From: Alphaproteobacteria bacterium
GTDB taxonomy: Bacteria > Pseudomonadota > Alphaproteobacteria > Caulobacterales > Aquidulcibacteraceae
Assembly: GCA_018969015.1 (NCBI GenBank)
Contig: JAGWZE010000013.1
Span: 23,287 to 87,286 of the forward strand
Length of the DNA stretch: 64,000 nucleotides
Direction of reading: 5' to 3'
Below the pieces are notes generated by a model. The model had not been told where the DNA came from. It did no database searches and saw only the letters and a list, made by a program, of their open reading frames with translations. The translations under genes and the position numbers were made by a program. This document shows positions 44,390 through 59,812 of the stretch, piece after piece; the first letter of the stretch is position 1, and each line of letters opens with the position of its first letter.

Positions 44390-44733
44390 CGCGCGGCGTC
44401 GGCATCGGGGTTGGCGGGTCCGCAGGCGAGGGCGGGGCGACCGTCCAACCGCGCCCAGTGCGCCGGCCCCTGGGTTCCGGGTTCGGCCTACGGCCGCCCC
44501 GGAAGGACGGAGGCGCGCCATGTGCGGGACGGCGTGAGCGACCTCGAACCGGTTCATCGGCGCACCGCTGGGTGGAACGGCCGGCGCTGGACGCCTTGCG
44601 CCGGCTCGGGGCAAGGCCGAATGGCCGGTCCGGACCCGCATTTCCCCGGATTGCCAATCCGATCGAGCGCCAGTAGCGTCCGCCCGCGCCTCGTTCCGGG
44701 GCGAATTTTCCCTTCATGAGCGGCGCAGGGGCC
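44390..44733. other. Gap between tyrS and the carboxylase gene: no gene seen
   Basis: About 340 bases. The only structure recognised is the family C palindrome at 44468-44509. The short open frames here have no ribosome-binding sites and unusual codon use, and the reverse-strand frames are mirrors of the flanking genes. Confidence 0.6.
44468..44509. repeat. Short dispersed palindrome, family C (copy 1)
   Basis: GTTCCGGGTTCGGCC followed by TACGGCCGCCCCGGAA, forming a stem of paired GGCC and CCGG blocks. It is the reverse complement of the element at 58851-58895, with a T-to-A change in the loop. Confidence 0.8.
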
Positions 44734-46734
44734 ATGTTCGAGAAGATTTTGATCGCCAACCGGGGCGAGATCGCGGTGCGCATCATCAAGACGTGCCGCC
44801 GTCTTGGGGTGAAGACGGTCGTCGTCTATTCCGAAGCCGACCGCGACAGCATGGCCGTCGAGATGGCCGACGAAAGCGTCTTCATCGGCCCGCCGCCCGC
44901 CGCGCAGTCCTATCTCGTTGCCGACAAGATCGTCGACGCCGTGAAAAAGACCGGCGCGCAGGCCGTGCACCCGGGCTTCGGGTTCCTTTCGGAAAAGCCG
45001 GAGTTCGCGCAGCGCCTCGCGGACGAGAAGATCGTCTTCATCGGCCCGAACCCGCACGCCATCCACGCGATGGGCGACAAGATCGAGAGCAAAAAGACCG
45101 CCGCGCAGGCGAAGGTCTCGACGGTGCCGGGCTATCTCGGCGAGATCGAAGACGTGAAGCACGCCGCCCAGATCGCCGAGGAGATCGGCTATCCGGTGAT
45201 GATCAAGGCGAGCGCGGGCGGCGGCGGCAAAGGCATCCGCGTCGCCTTCGACAAGAAGGAGCTGCAGGAAGGCTTCCCGGCCGTGCGCGCCGAAGCCAAG
45301 AACGCCTTCGGCGACGACCGCGTCTTCATCGAGAAGTTCGTTCTCAATCCGCGCCACATCGAGATCCAGGTGCTCGGCGACAAGCACGGCAACGTCGTGC
45401 ACCTGTTCGAGCGCGAGTGCTCGATCCAGCGCCGCAACCAGAAAGTCATCGAAGAGGCGCCGTCGCCGCTGCTCGACGCCAAGACGCGCGCTGCGATGGG
45501 CGAGCAGGCCGTGCAGCTCGCCAAGGCCGTCGGCTATGACAGCGCCGGCACGGTCGAGTTCGTCGCCTCCGGCGCGGACAAGAGCTTCTACTTCCTCGAG
45601 ATGAACACGCGGCTCCAGGTCGAGCACCCGGTGACGGAGATGATCACCGGGATCGATCTCGTCGAGCAGATGCTGCGCGTCGCCGCCGGCGAGAAGCTGC
45701 CGTTCGCGCAGAAAGACCTCAAGATCAACGGCTGGGCGATCGAGAGCCGCATCTATGCGGAAGATCCGTACCGCAACTTCCTGCCGTCGATCGGGCGCCT
45801 GAAGCGCTATCGCCCGCCGCAGGAGGGCGACTTCGGCAAGACGAAGGTGCGCAACGACGCCGGCGTCCGCGAGGGCGACGAGATCTCGATGTTCTACGAC
45901 CCGATGATCTCCAAGCTCATCACGCACGGGCCGAGCCGCCTCGAGGCGATCGACGCGCAGGCGCGCGCGCTGGACGGCTTCCTGATCGAAGGCATCCAGG
46001 ACAACATCCCGTTCCTCGGCGCCGTGATGGAGGAGGCGCGGTTCCGCTCCGGCAACATCACGACGGGCTACATCAAGGAGCAGTTCCCGCAGGGCTTCCA
46101 GGGCGTGGAGCCGCGCGCGGAGCAGGCCGAGCTTCTGGCGGCATGCGCGGCCTATGCGCATGCGGTGCAGACGGCGCGGGCCCGCCAGATCAGCGGCCAG
46201 ATGAACGGCCACGGGGTCGCGGCGACGACGGACTGGGTGGTGATCGTCGGCGAGACGCGCACGCCGGTCGCGGTGCATCTCACCGATGGCGGCGCGGACG
46301 TGACGTTCGGCGACCGCACCGTGTCGCTGCAGACCGACTGGCGCCCGGGCAAGCCGGTGATCGAGGGCGAGTTCGGCGGCGAGGCGTTCGCCGTGAAGAT
46401 CGCGCCGAAGCCGGAAGGCTACGGGCTGAAGCTGCGCGGCGTCGCAACGACGGCGCTGGTGGCGACGCCCCGCGGCGCGCAACTGCGCAAGCTGATCCCG
46501 GAGAAGGTCGCGGCGGACACGTCCAAGATGATCGCCTCGCCGATGCCGGGGCTCGTGGTGTCGATCGACGTCGTGGCGGGACAGGAAGTGAAGTCCGGCG
46601 AGGGCGTCGCGATCGTCGAAGCCATGAAGATGCAAAACATCATCCGCGCGGAGCGGGACGGCGTCGTGGCGAAGGTCAACTTCGCGGCCGGCGCGAGCGT
46701 GGCGGCGGATGAGGTGCTGATCGAGTTGGCGTGA
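44734..46734 (+). CDS. pccA: Biotin-dependent acyl-CoA carboxylase alpha subunit (propionyl/acetyl-CoA type)
   Basis: A 666-residue protein with biotin carboxylase and biotin carrier domains in one chain. K-I-L-I-A-N-R-G-E-I-A-V-R-I-I opens the biotin carboxylase, the ATP-grasp loop is K-A-S-A-G-G-G-G-K-G-I near 160, Q-R-R-N-Q-K and E-M-N-T-R-L-Q-V-E-H-P-V-T-E are catalytic segments, and the biotin lysine is in E-A-M-K-M near residue 632. A central BT-domain links them. This layout fits PccA, which with a beta subunit (pccB, not in the window) carboxylates propionyl-CoA to methylmalonyl-CoA; acetyl- or methylcrotonyl-CoA alpha subunits are related, so the substrate is likely but not certain. 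Start: the family begins M-F-E-K, so I prefer the ATG at 44734; 44716 is also possible. Confidence 0.9.
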   Translation: MFEKILIANRGEIAVRIIKTCRRLGVKTVVVYSEADRDSMAVEMADESVFIGPPPAAQSYLVADKIVDAVKKTGAQAVHPGFGFLSEKPEFAQRLADEKIVFIGPNPHAIHAMGDKIESKKTAAQAKVSTVPGYLGEIEDVKHAAQIAEEIGYPVMIKASAGGGGKGIRVAFDKKELQEGFPAVRAEAKNAFGDDRVFIEKFVLNPRHIEIQVLGDKHGNVVHLFERECSIQRRNQKVIEEAPSPLLDAKTRAAMGEQAVQLAKAVGYDSAGTVEFVASGADKSFYFLEMNTRLQVEHPVTEMITGIDLVEQMLRVAAGEKLPFAQKDLKINGWAIESRIYAEDPYRNFLPSIGRLKRYRPPQEGDFGKTKVRNDAGVREGDEISMFYDPMISKLITHGPSRLEAIDAQARALDGFLIEGIQDNIPFLGAVMEEARFRSGNITTGYIKEQFPQGFQGVEPRAEQAELLAACAAYAHAVQTARARQISGQMNGHGVAATTDWVVIVGETRTPVAVHLTDGGADVTFGDRTVSLQTDWRPGKPVIEGEFGGEAFAVKIAPKPEGYGLKLRGVATTALVATPRGAQLRKLIPEKVAADTSKMIASPMPGLVVSIDVVAGQEVKSGEGVAIVEAMKMQNIIRAERDGVVAKVNFAAGASVAADEVLIELA

Positions 46735-46751
46735 TCCCGCGGTCGCGCTGA

Positions 46752-46832
46752 CACCCCCCATCCGGCGCTTCGCGCCACCTTCTCCCCTTGTGGGAGAAGG
46801 TGGCCGAGCGAAGCGAGGTCGGATGAGGGGTG
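46752..46832. repeat. Dispersed long palindrome, family A (short copy 4)
   Basis: An 81-base version: CACCCCCCATCCGGCGCTTCGC, one CCTTCTCCCC/GGGAGAAGG core, then GGATGAGGGGTG. It lacks the central half of copies 1-3. It lies just downstream of the DUF559 gene and of the carboxylase stop. Confidence 0.85.
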
Positions 46833-46849
46833 AACCACCTGCGGCGGGA

Positions 46850-47212
46850 TCAACGGCGATGGAGCGCCTGCCAAACCGCTTCCATGGCGCCCTCCCGATC
46901 ATGGAACAGATCACCGACCCAGATTCGCATGACGCGAATGCCTGAGGCCTGGAGTTCGGCAGTTCGTGTTGCGTCGAAGGCGGCCTGCTCGGCATTGGCT
47001 TGCTGAGCGCCGTCGAGCTCCACGACGAGAGCGGCCGCTGGGCAGAAGAAATCCACGACGTACCGGCCGAGGGGCGCCTGACGACGGAACTTCCATCCTT
47101 CGAACCGGCGGCTGCGGAGCAGCATCCAGAGAACGCGCTCGGCTTCGGACATGTCGCGGCGCAGGCCGCGCGCGCGGGTCACTGTTGCTGCGGATTTGAT
47201 GAGGCGCGGCAC
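46850..47212 (-). CDS. DUF559 (Vsr-like endonuclease fold) protein
   Basis: A 120-residue protein of the DUF559 family, related in fold to very-short-patch repair (Vsr) endonucleases. The marks are A-R-G-L-R-R-D-M-S-E-A-E-R-V-L-W, F-R-R-Q-A-P-L-G-R-Y-V-V-D-F-F-C, L-V-V-E-L-D-G-A-Q-Q-A, and L-Q-A-S-G-I-R-V-M-R-I-W. Conserved acids in V-D-F-F-C and V-E-L-D-G with the Q/H region are the expected nuclease site. The function is unknown. The start is GTG at 47212. It is enclosed between a complete short family A element and a half element, an association seen elsewhere for DUF559 genes, so it may move or be maintained with those repeats. Confidence 0.85.
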   Translation of the reverse strand: MPRLIKSAATVTRARGLRRDMSEAERVLWMLLRSRRFEGWKFRRQAPLGRYVVDFFCPAAALVVELDGAQQANAEQAAFDATRTAELQASGIRVMRIWVGDLFHDREGAMEAVWQALHRR

Positions 47213-47244
47213 AGCAGGACGTTAACATGTTGAGGGCGGCAGTT

Positions 47245-47293
47245 CACCCCTCATCCGGCCCTTCGGGCCACCTTCTCCCACAAGGGGAGAAGG
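47245..47293. repeat. Family A repeat, left half only (copy 5)
   Basis: CACCCCTCATCCGGCCC, then CACCTTCTCCCACAAGGGGA and GAAGGAC. The right half is missing, so it looks like a truncated family A element beside the DUF559 gene. Confidence 0.75.
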
Positions 47294-47318
47294 ACATTTG
47301 CTGCGACCTTGTACTGCT

Positions 47319-47510
47319 TTACTCGCCGCTCTCCGCAGCCGGTTTGCGCGCGGCGAGGCGGGCGCGGAAATAGGCCTGGGTGGCCTCGGGCTGGGCCGTC
47401 ATGAGCTCTTCGAAGTGGAATGCGTCACCCTCGGCGCACAGGCGGTCCTGCAGCTCGGCGGGGATCTTGACCTTGGGTAACGGCTTTTTCATGTGACGCT
47501 TCAAAGACAT
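47319..47510 (-). CDS. Small hypothetical protein
   Basis: A 63-residue protein beginning M-S-L-K-R-H-M-K-K-P-L-P-K-V-K-I-P, with a likely helical region A-E-L-Q-D-R-L-C-A-E-G-D-A-F-H-F-E-E-L and a C-terminal A-Y-F-R-A-R-L-A-A-R. Starts at 47510 or at the second methionine, 47492, are both possible. It has a balanced composition unlike the mirror frames around it, which supports coding. I do not recognise a family. It lies downstream of lipB on the same strand. Confidence 0.5.
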   Translation of the reverse strand: MSLKRHMKKPLPKVKIPAELQDRLCAEGDAFHFEELMTAQPEATQAYFRARLAARKPAAESGE

Positions 47511-47582
47511 GGACGTGTTCAAACAGGACCATAGAGACACCGTGAGCGGTCCGTCAAATGTGGGTGGCGCCCGGGCGCAGCG

Positions 47583-48290
47583 CTAGATCAGCTCGCCGGA
47601 CGCATCGATCGCGGCGTCCTCGAGCGGGCAGGGGGCGTCGACCGTCGGTCCGAAGATGGGGGCGAAGGCGGACCTGAGGGCGGCGTCGGCGTCGGCCATG
47701 CCGACGGGAAGGCCGAGATCGACGAGGCTCGTGACGCCATGCTCGCGGATGCCGCACGGCACGATGCCCGCAAAATGGGAAAGATCGGGCTCCACGTTGA
47801 GCGAGACGCCGTGGAAACTGACCCAGCGACGCACGCGCACGCCGATGGCGGCGATCTTGTCCTCGCGCGCCCAGCCGGGGCCTTTGCGCTCCACCCAGAC
47901 GCCGACGCGGCCGTCGCGGATCTGGCCGTCCACGTTGAACTGGGCGAGCGCGTCGATGATCCAGCGCTCGAGATCCTGGACGAAGCCGCGCACGTCCCGC
48001 CCGCGACGGCGCAGGTCGAGCATGACGTAGGCCACGCGCTGGCCGGGGCCGTGATAGGTGAACTGGCCGCCGCGATCGCTGCGATGGACGGGAAAGCGGT
48101 TTGGATCGACGAGGTCGTCGGCCTTGGCGGAGAGCCCCGCCGTGTAGAGCGGCGGGTGTTCGAGCAGCCAGACGAGTTCGTCGCCGGCGTCGGCCGCGAT
48201 CGCCGCGGCGCGCGCCTCCATTACGGCGACGGCCGCCGGGTAGGGCACGGGGCGGGGCGAGAGAGCCCAGCCGATCGGGCGCGCGTTCAC
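47583..48290 (-). CDS. lipB: Lipoyl(octanoyl) transferase
   Basis: A cytoplasmic enzyme of about 235 residues that moves octanoate from acyl carrier protein to lipoyl domains, first step of lipoate synthesis. The conserved [11 protein letters not shown] near residue 43, the [16 protein letters not shown] loop near 75, K-I-A-A-I-G-V-R-V (Lys side), and the catalytic cysteine in V-P-C-G-I-R-E near 178 are visible. The start is uncertain between a GTG at 48290 and a TTG at 48293, with only a weak ribosome-binding site. It is divergent from the FliN-like gene, about 50 bases away. Confidence 0.95.
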   Translation of the reverse strand: MNARPIGWALSPRPVPYPAAVAVMEARAAAIAADAGDELVWLLEHPPLYTAGLSAKADDLVDPNRFPVHRSDRGGQFTYHGPGQRVAYVMLDLRRRGRDVRGFVQDLERWIIDALAQFNVDGQIRDGRVGVWVERKGPGWAREDKIAAIGVRVRRWVSFHGVSLNVEPDLSHFAGIVPCGIREHGVTSLVDLGLPVGMADADAALRSAFAPIFGPTVDAPCPLEDAAIDASGELI

Positions 48291-48341
48291 CAAGTGTCAA
48301 CCACCTTCAAGGCTTCGTTGTCGTTCATATGAGGTCTCGTC

Positions 48342-48599
48342 GTGACCGACAAAACCCAGGTTCACTCCGTCAAGGTCGAGATCACCGTCGTGCTTGGGCG
48401 GTGCGCGCTGCCGATGCACCAGCTGCTGCGCATGGGCCGGGGCGCGGTCATTCCGCTCGACGTGGGCGAGCATGACGAGGTGTGGATCCTGGCCAACAAC
48501 CACCCGATCGCTCGGGGGGAGATCAATATCCAGGGCGAGCGCCTGGCCGTGACCGTGACCGACGCGGCCGACTTCCACGCTTTCAACGCCGCCGCCTAG
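48342..48599 (+). CDS. FliN/SpoA-domain protein
   Basis: An 85-residue protein consisting almost only of a SpoA (FliM/FliN C-terminal) domain. V-K-V-E-I-T-V-V-L-G-R-C-A-L-P-M, R-M-G-R-G-A-V-I-P-L-D-V, V-W-I-L-A-N-N-H-P-I-A-R-G-E-I are the family's strands and turns. FliN proteins form the flagellar switch C-ring; HrcQ/SctQ proteins of type III secretion share the fold. It is shorter than most FliN and stands alone, with no other flagellar gene in 64 kb. The GTG start at 48342 follows GAGG at suitable spacing. It may be a flagellar FliN encoded outside the main cluster. Confidence 0.85.
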   Translation: MTDKTQVHSVKVEITVVLGRCALPMHQLLRMGRGAVIPLDVGEHDEVWILANNHPIARGEINIQGERLAVTVTDAADFHAFNAAA

Positions 48600-49156
48600 G
48601 GGACGCCCCGGCCGCGCGGGGCGCCGGCCGCATCATGGAATGACCCACAGAAAAGGCGCCCGCGCTGCAATTCCATCTTGACGCGTTGTGCAAAATTCGC
48701 CGCGCGAGGCTTGCCTCGGTGAACAAGCCGTTGCATAAGGCCGGGCTCCGCACCCGACTGGGGGCGGGCCGCTCCCGTGAGGGGGCTTTCCCTGTCCGAG
48801 AATGCAGGCGCTCCGCGGCGGCCGCAAGGCCCGACGACGGGGCTTAATCCTTTTGGAGCGTGTCAGCCGGGTCCGGCGACGCTCGCCAGGGCCCGCAGGA
48901 GACAGAGCACGAGCTTCAACGCACCACGCCGGAAGGCGGGGGCGGTGGGCATACGGCCCTGGGACAGGCAGTTGCGCGCGTATCGCGCGCGCCGGTCCTT
49001 TCTGCCGCGGTCCTCCGGGACTTCGGTCAAACGGGCCGGCGCGTCGGTCGAGCGCATGCCGGAGGTCGGATGGTCCGACCTTGGGCCGGGGCCGAAAGGC
49101 TCCGAATCCATCGGATCCGCGCCGGGGCGATCCCCGGCTCCGGATTGGAGACCGCA
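48600..49156 (+). promoter_or_regulatory. Long structured leader upstream of rplJ
   Basis: A gap of 557 bases with no gene. A possible sigma-70 promoter is TTGCCT (48711) with 17 bases to CATAAG (48734). Three strong hairpins follow: GCGCGCG-TAT-CGCGCGC (48974-48990), AGGTCGGA-TGG-TCCGACCT (49063-49081) and GCCGGGG-CGAT-CCCCGGC (49121-49138). L10 leaders are a known autoregulatory RNA in bacteria, binding the L10(L12)4 complex; that this leader is one is inferred from its position and structure. Confidence 0.55.
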
Positions 49157-49672
49157 ATGGACCGTGCCGAAAAAGCGCAGGCGGTGGAAGAGCTGAAAGG
49201 CATCTTTTCCCGCTCCGGCGTCGTGGTGCTCGGCCACTACGCCGGCTTGACCGTTGCGGAACTGACGACGCTGCGGCGCCGCCTTCGGGCGGAGAACGCC
49301 GGGCTCAAAGTGGTGAAGAACCGCCTCGCGAAAATCGCCCTCGACGGCCACCCGGCCGCCGCCCAGGACAAGCTGTTCACGGGCCCGACGGCGATCGCCT
49401 ACTCCGAAGACCCGATCGCGGCCACCAAGGTCGCCGTCGCGTTCGCGAAGGAGAAGGACAAGTTCGTGCTGGTCGGCGGCTTCATGGGCCAGACGCTGCT
49501 CGACGAGAGCGGCGTGAAGGCCCTTGCGACGCTGCCGTCCCTCGACGAACTGCGCGGCAAGCTCATCGGCCTCATCCAGGCTCCGGCGACGAAAATCGCG
49601 GGCGTCCTGCAGGCGCCGGGCGGGCAACTTGCGCGGGTCATTTCCGCTTACGCCTCGAAGGATGCGGCGTAA
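49157..49672 (+). CDS. rplJ: 50S ribosomal protein L10
   Basis: A 171-residue ribosomal stalk protein that anchors L7/L12 dimers on 23S rRNA. The N-terminal [14 protein letters not shown], then [14 protein letters not shown] and [11 protein letters not shown] are typical RNA-binding parts. The C-terminal helix that holds L7/L12 contains [17 protein letters not shown] precedes the ATG. Upstream of it are lipB and a FliN-like gene in place of the usual rplK-rplA, so rplJ here heads its own operon. It is probably autoregulated through the leader. Confidence 0.98.
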   Translation: MDRAEKAQAVEELKGIFSRSGVVVLGHYAGLTVAELTTLRRRLRAENAGLKVVKNRLAKIALDGHPAAAQDKLFTGPTAIAYSEDPIAATKVAVAFAKEKDKFVLVGGFMGQTLLDESGVKALATLPSLDELRGKLIGLIQAPATKIAGVLQAPGGQLARVISAYASKDAA

Positions 49673-49726
49673 GCCGCCTCCGCATCGTCACTTCCGCATC
49701 TTGAACACACCCAGGGGTGCCCACAC

Positions 49727-50107
49727 ATGTCGAAACTCGAAAAAATCGTTGATGATCTCTCCGCTCTGACTGTCCTCGAGGCCGCCGAACTGGCGAAGTT
49801 GCTCGAAGAGAAGTGGGGCGTGTCGGCGGCGGCTCCGGTCGCGGTCGCGGCGGCTCCGGCCGGCGGCGGCGCGGCGGCGGCTCCGGTCGAGGAAAAGACC
49901 GAGTTCACGGTCGTCCTCGCTTCGGCCGGCGACAAGAAGATCGAAGTCATCAAGGAAGTGCGCGCGATCACGAACCTCGGCCTCAAGGAAGCCAAGGACC
50001 TCGTGGAAGGCGCGCCGAAGCCGGTGAAGGAAGGCGTCAACAAAGCCGACGCCGAGAAGTTCAAGGCCCAGCTCGAGAAGGCTGGCGCCAAGGTCGAGCT
50101 GAAGTAA
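49727..50107 (+). CDS. rplL: 50S ribosomal protein L7/L12
   Basis: A 126-residue acidic stalk protein present in multiple copies and needed for GTPase factor binding during translation. The N-terminal dimerisation domain ([20 protein letters not shown]) is followed by an alanine-rich hinge and the globular domain with [16 protein letters not shown] and [14 protein letters not shown]. It follows rplJ by 54 bases. A GC-rich hairpin between rplL and rpoB probably lowers read-through so that L12 exceeds polymerase subunits. Confidence 0.99.
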   Translation: MSKLEKIVDDLSALTVLEAAELAKLLEEKWGVSAAAPVAVAAAPAGGGAAAAPVEEKTEFTVVLASAGDKKIEVIKEVRAITNLGLKEAKDLVEGAPKPVKEGVNKADAEKFKAQLEKAGAKVELK

Positions 50108-50127
50108 GCCGATCCTTCTGAAGCGGT

Positions 50128-50159
50128 GCGGGGGCCGTCGACGCGCGACGGCCCCCCGC
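50128..50159 (+). terminator. rplL-rpoB attenuator hairpin
   Basis: GCGGGGGCCGTCG and CGACGGCCCCCCGC form a 13-base stem with one bulged C and an ACGCG loop. The T-tract is weak (ATTGCGTTCT), so partial termination or processing is more likely than a full stop. The remaining ~220 bases to rpoB show no clear gene. Confidence 0.65.
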
Positions 50160-50378
50160 ATTGCGTTCTAATGCGCCCGCGTGTGTGTGGGGCGCCGGGG
50201 CTCTTTCCGTCCGTGGAGCCTCGCTCGGGTCAACCGATGATCGGGCGCGCAAGTTCCGGGTTTCGTTCTCTCTCTTTGAGGACGGCGCGGACGGCGGGCT
50301 CAGCGGGCGCGAAGCGGCATCCGGCCGGCCAGGGGCGCACTGGCGCGATCGGACGCGCAGCGGTAGGCGAGGAGAGCG

Positions 50379-54470
<4,092 letters not shown>

Positions 54471-54481
54471 TCGGAACGGTC

Positions 54482-54505
54482 GAGGCGGGCGGACGCGCCC
54501 GCCTC
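54482..54505 (+). other. Perfect hairpin in the rpoB-rpoC spacer
   Basis: GAGGCGGGCG and CGCCCGCCTC form a perfect 10-base stem with loop GACG in the 93-base spacer. No U-tract follows, so it should not terminate. It may mark an RNase processing or stability site. Confidence 0.7.
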
Positions 54506-54563
54506 ATTCCGCGCAAGCGCTTGGACGGCGATTGCGCATCCTCATGCGGAAGGCGGACCCGCG

Positions 54564-58751
<4,188 letters not shown>

Positions 58752-58772
58752 TCCGGCGACGGATAGAAAACG

Positions 58773-58806
58773 AAAAGCCCGGCCAGAGATGGCCGGGCTT
58801 TTTTGT
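58773..58806 (+). terminator. Rho-independent terminator after rpoC
   Basis: AAAAGCCCGGCCA and TGGCCGGGCTTTT pair perfectly over 13 bases around GAGA, followed by a run of Ts broken by one G. This is the strongest terminator in the window and ends the rpoBC transcript. Confidence 0.95.
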
Positions 58807-58850
58807 TTTTTGGTTTTTGGGGAAACGATCCTCCCCCTTTCGCGCGCTTG

Positions 58851-58895
58851 CGTCATTCCGGGGCGGCCGAAGGCCGAACCCGGAACCCAGGTGAC
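58851..58895. repeat. Short dispersed palindrome, family C (copy 2)
   Basis: CGTCATTCCGGGGCGGCCGA followed by AGGCCGAACCCGGAAC. It is the inverted counterpart of 44468-44509. It lies in the gap between the rpoC terminator and the small lipoprotein gene on the other strand. Confidence 0.8.
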
Positions 58896-58972
58896 GGGGG
58901 AGGCGAGCCCTGCAGCGCGTGCCCGGTGGATTTGTTTGGTCGCTCGCGCCCCGGTGGATGTCGCCCCTGAGT

Positions 58973-59059
58973 TCAGGCGGTGTTCGTGCCGCGCGTGATG
59001 GTGGCGCAGCCGGCCAGGGCAAGCGCTCCCGCGAGCGCCAGGATGATCGAGGTTTTCAT
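58973..59059 (-). CDS. Very short lipoprotein, possibly truncated CATITRGT-type lipoprotein
   Basis: A 28-residue open frame: a signal peptide M-K-T-S-I-I-L-A-L-A-G-A-L-A-L-A-G-C with a good lipobox (L-A-G-C), then A-T-I-T-R-G-T-N-T-A and stop. GGGAGA lies about eight bases upstream of the ATG. The C-A-T-I-T-R-G-T beginning is common in longer bacterial lipoproteins, where it is followed by a beta-rich domain. Here the stop comes right after it, so this may be a real tiny lipoprotein (as with entericidins) or the 5' remnant of a larger gene cut short. It is followed on its 3' side by GC-rich sequence without a continuing frame. Confidence 0.5.
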   Translation of the reverse strand: MKTSIILALAGALALAGCATITRGTNTA

Positions 59060-59153
59060 GAGGTTTGTCTCCCGAGGGAGACAATGGCGCGCCGGCGTGG
59101 GCGCTGGCGAGCAAGCCGTAGCCCGTTTCGGGCGCCCCGCCGACTGGCGCTTC

Positions 59154-59576
59154 TCAGTCGAAAATGTCGAAGATGTCGAAGCGCTTCTTCTTTTTGTAAT
59201 AGCCGGTGCGCGGGTCGTAGTAGCCCTCGCCGCGCTCACCGTACTCGCCGCGTTCGCCATACTCGCCCCGCTCACCGCCCCAAGGGGCGTGCTGAGGGGC
59301 CTGCGGCGGGTAGCCCTGGTGCGGCGGGTAGGGCGCGGCTTGCGGGGGCGGTGCCTGCGGCGGCTGCGCCGGTTGGGCGGCTTGTTGCGGAGCAGCTTGC
59401 GGCGGCGGCGCGAACGCCGCGTCCGCTTCCTTCTGGACGGCGGCGAGGAGCTTCTCCAGTTCGCCGCGGTCGAGCCAGACGCCCCGGCATTTGGTGCAGA
59501 CGTCGATCTCGATCCCGTCGCGCTGGACCTGTTTCATCGGCGCCATTTCTTCGCAGGGGCAGGTGACGAGCGGCAT
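59154..59576 (-). CDS. zf-TFIIB domain protein with low-complexity C-terminus
   Basis: A 140-residue protein. The N-terminus has two cysteine pairs, C-P-C-E-E (residues 6 and 8) and C-T-K-C-R-G-V-W-L-D-R-G-E-L near 27-40, the zf-TFIIB (PF13453) pattern of small bacterial zinc proteins. The middle is a proline/glutamine/alanine-rich stretch. The C-terminal part repeats G-E-R-G-E-Y three times, then ends in K-K-K-K-R-F-D-I-F-D-I-F-D. The role of such proteins is unknown. GAGGAGATCCC precedes the ATG at 59576, a good start; the longer frame to 59768 is not supported. Confidence 0.85.
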   Translation of the reverse strand: MPLVTCPCEEMAPMKQVQRDGIEIDVCTKCRGVWLDRGELEKLLAAVQKEADAAFAPPPQAAPQQAAQPAQPPQAPPPQAAPYPPHQGYPPQAPQHAPWGGERGEYGERGEYGERGEGYYDPRTGYYKKKKRFDIFDIFD

Positions 59577-59812
59577 GGGATCTCCTCGGAGTGTCCGAGT
59601 GTCGTACATGGTCGACGCGCGGCACCCGCAAAAGTCCCGCGCGGCCTTGGTGACGCAATCGTGTCCCCCGGCGGCGCGCCCGGGCGGCTGCGTCCCGCCG
59701 TTGCCCCCGTCACGCCGCCATTCGAGCCCGCGGCGCCTTGAACGCGCTAGCCGTTTGTGGAATCGCAAATCCGGCTACAGCATAGGCCGTCGGCAGGCGA
59801 GGGGAGGCGGGC

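Noticed and set aside
48678..48696. TTGACG...CAAAAT as the rplJ promoter
   Set aside because: The two hexamers are only 7 bases apart, which is not usable; the pair at 48711/48734 has normal spacing.
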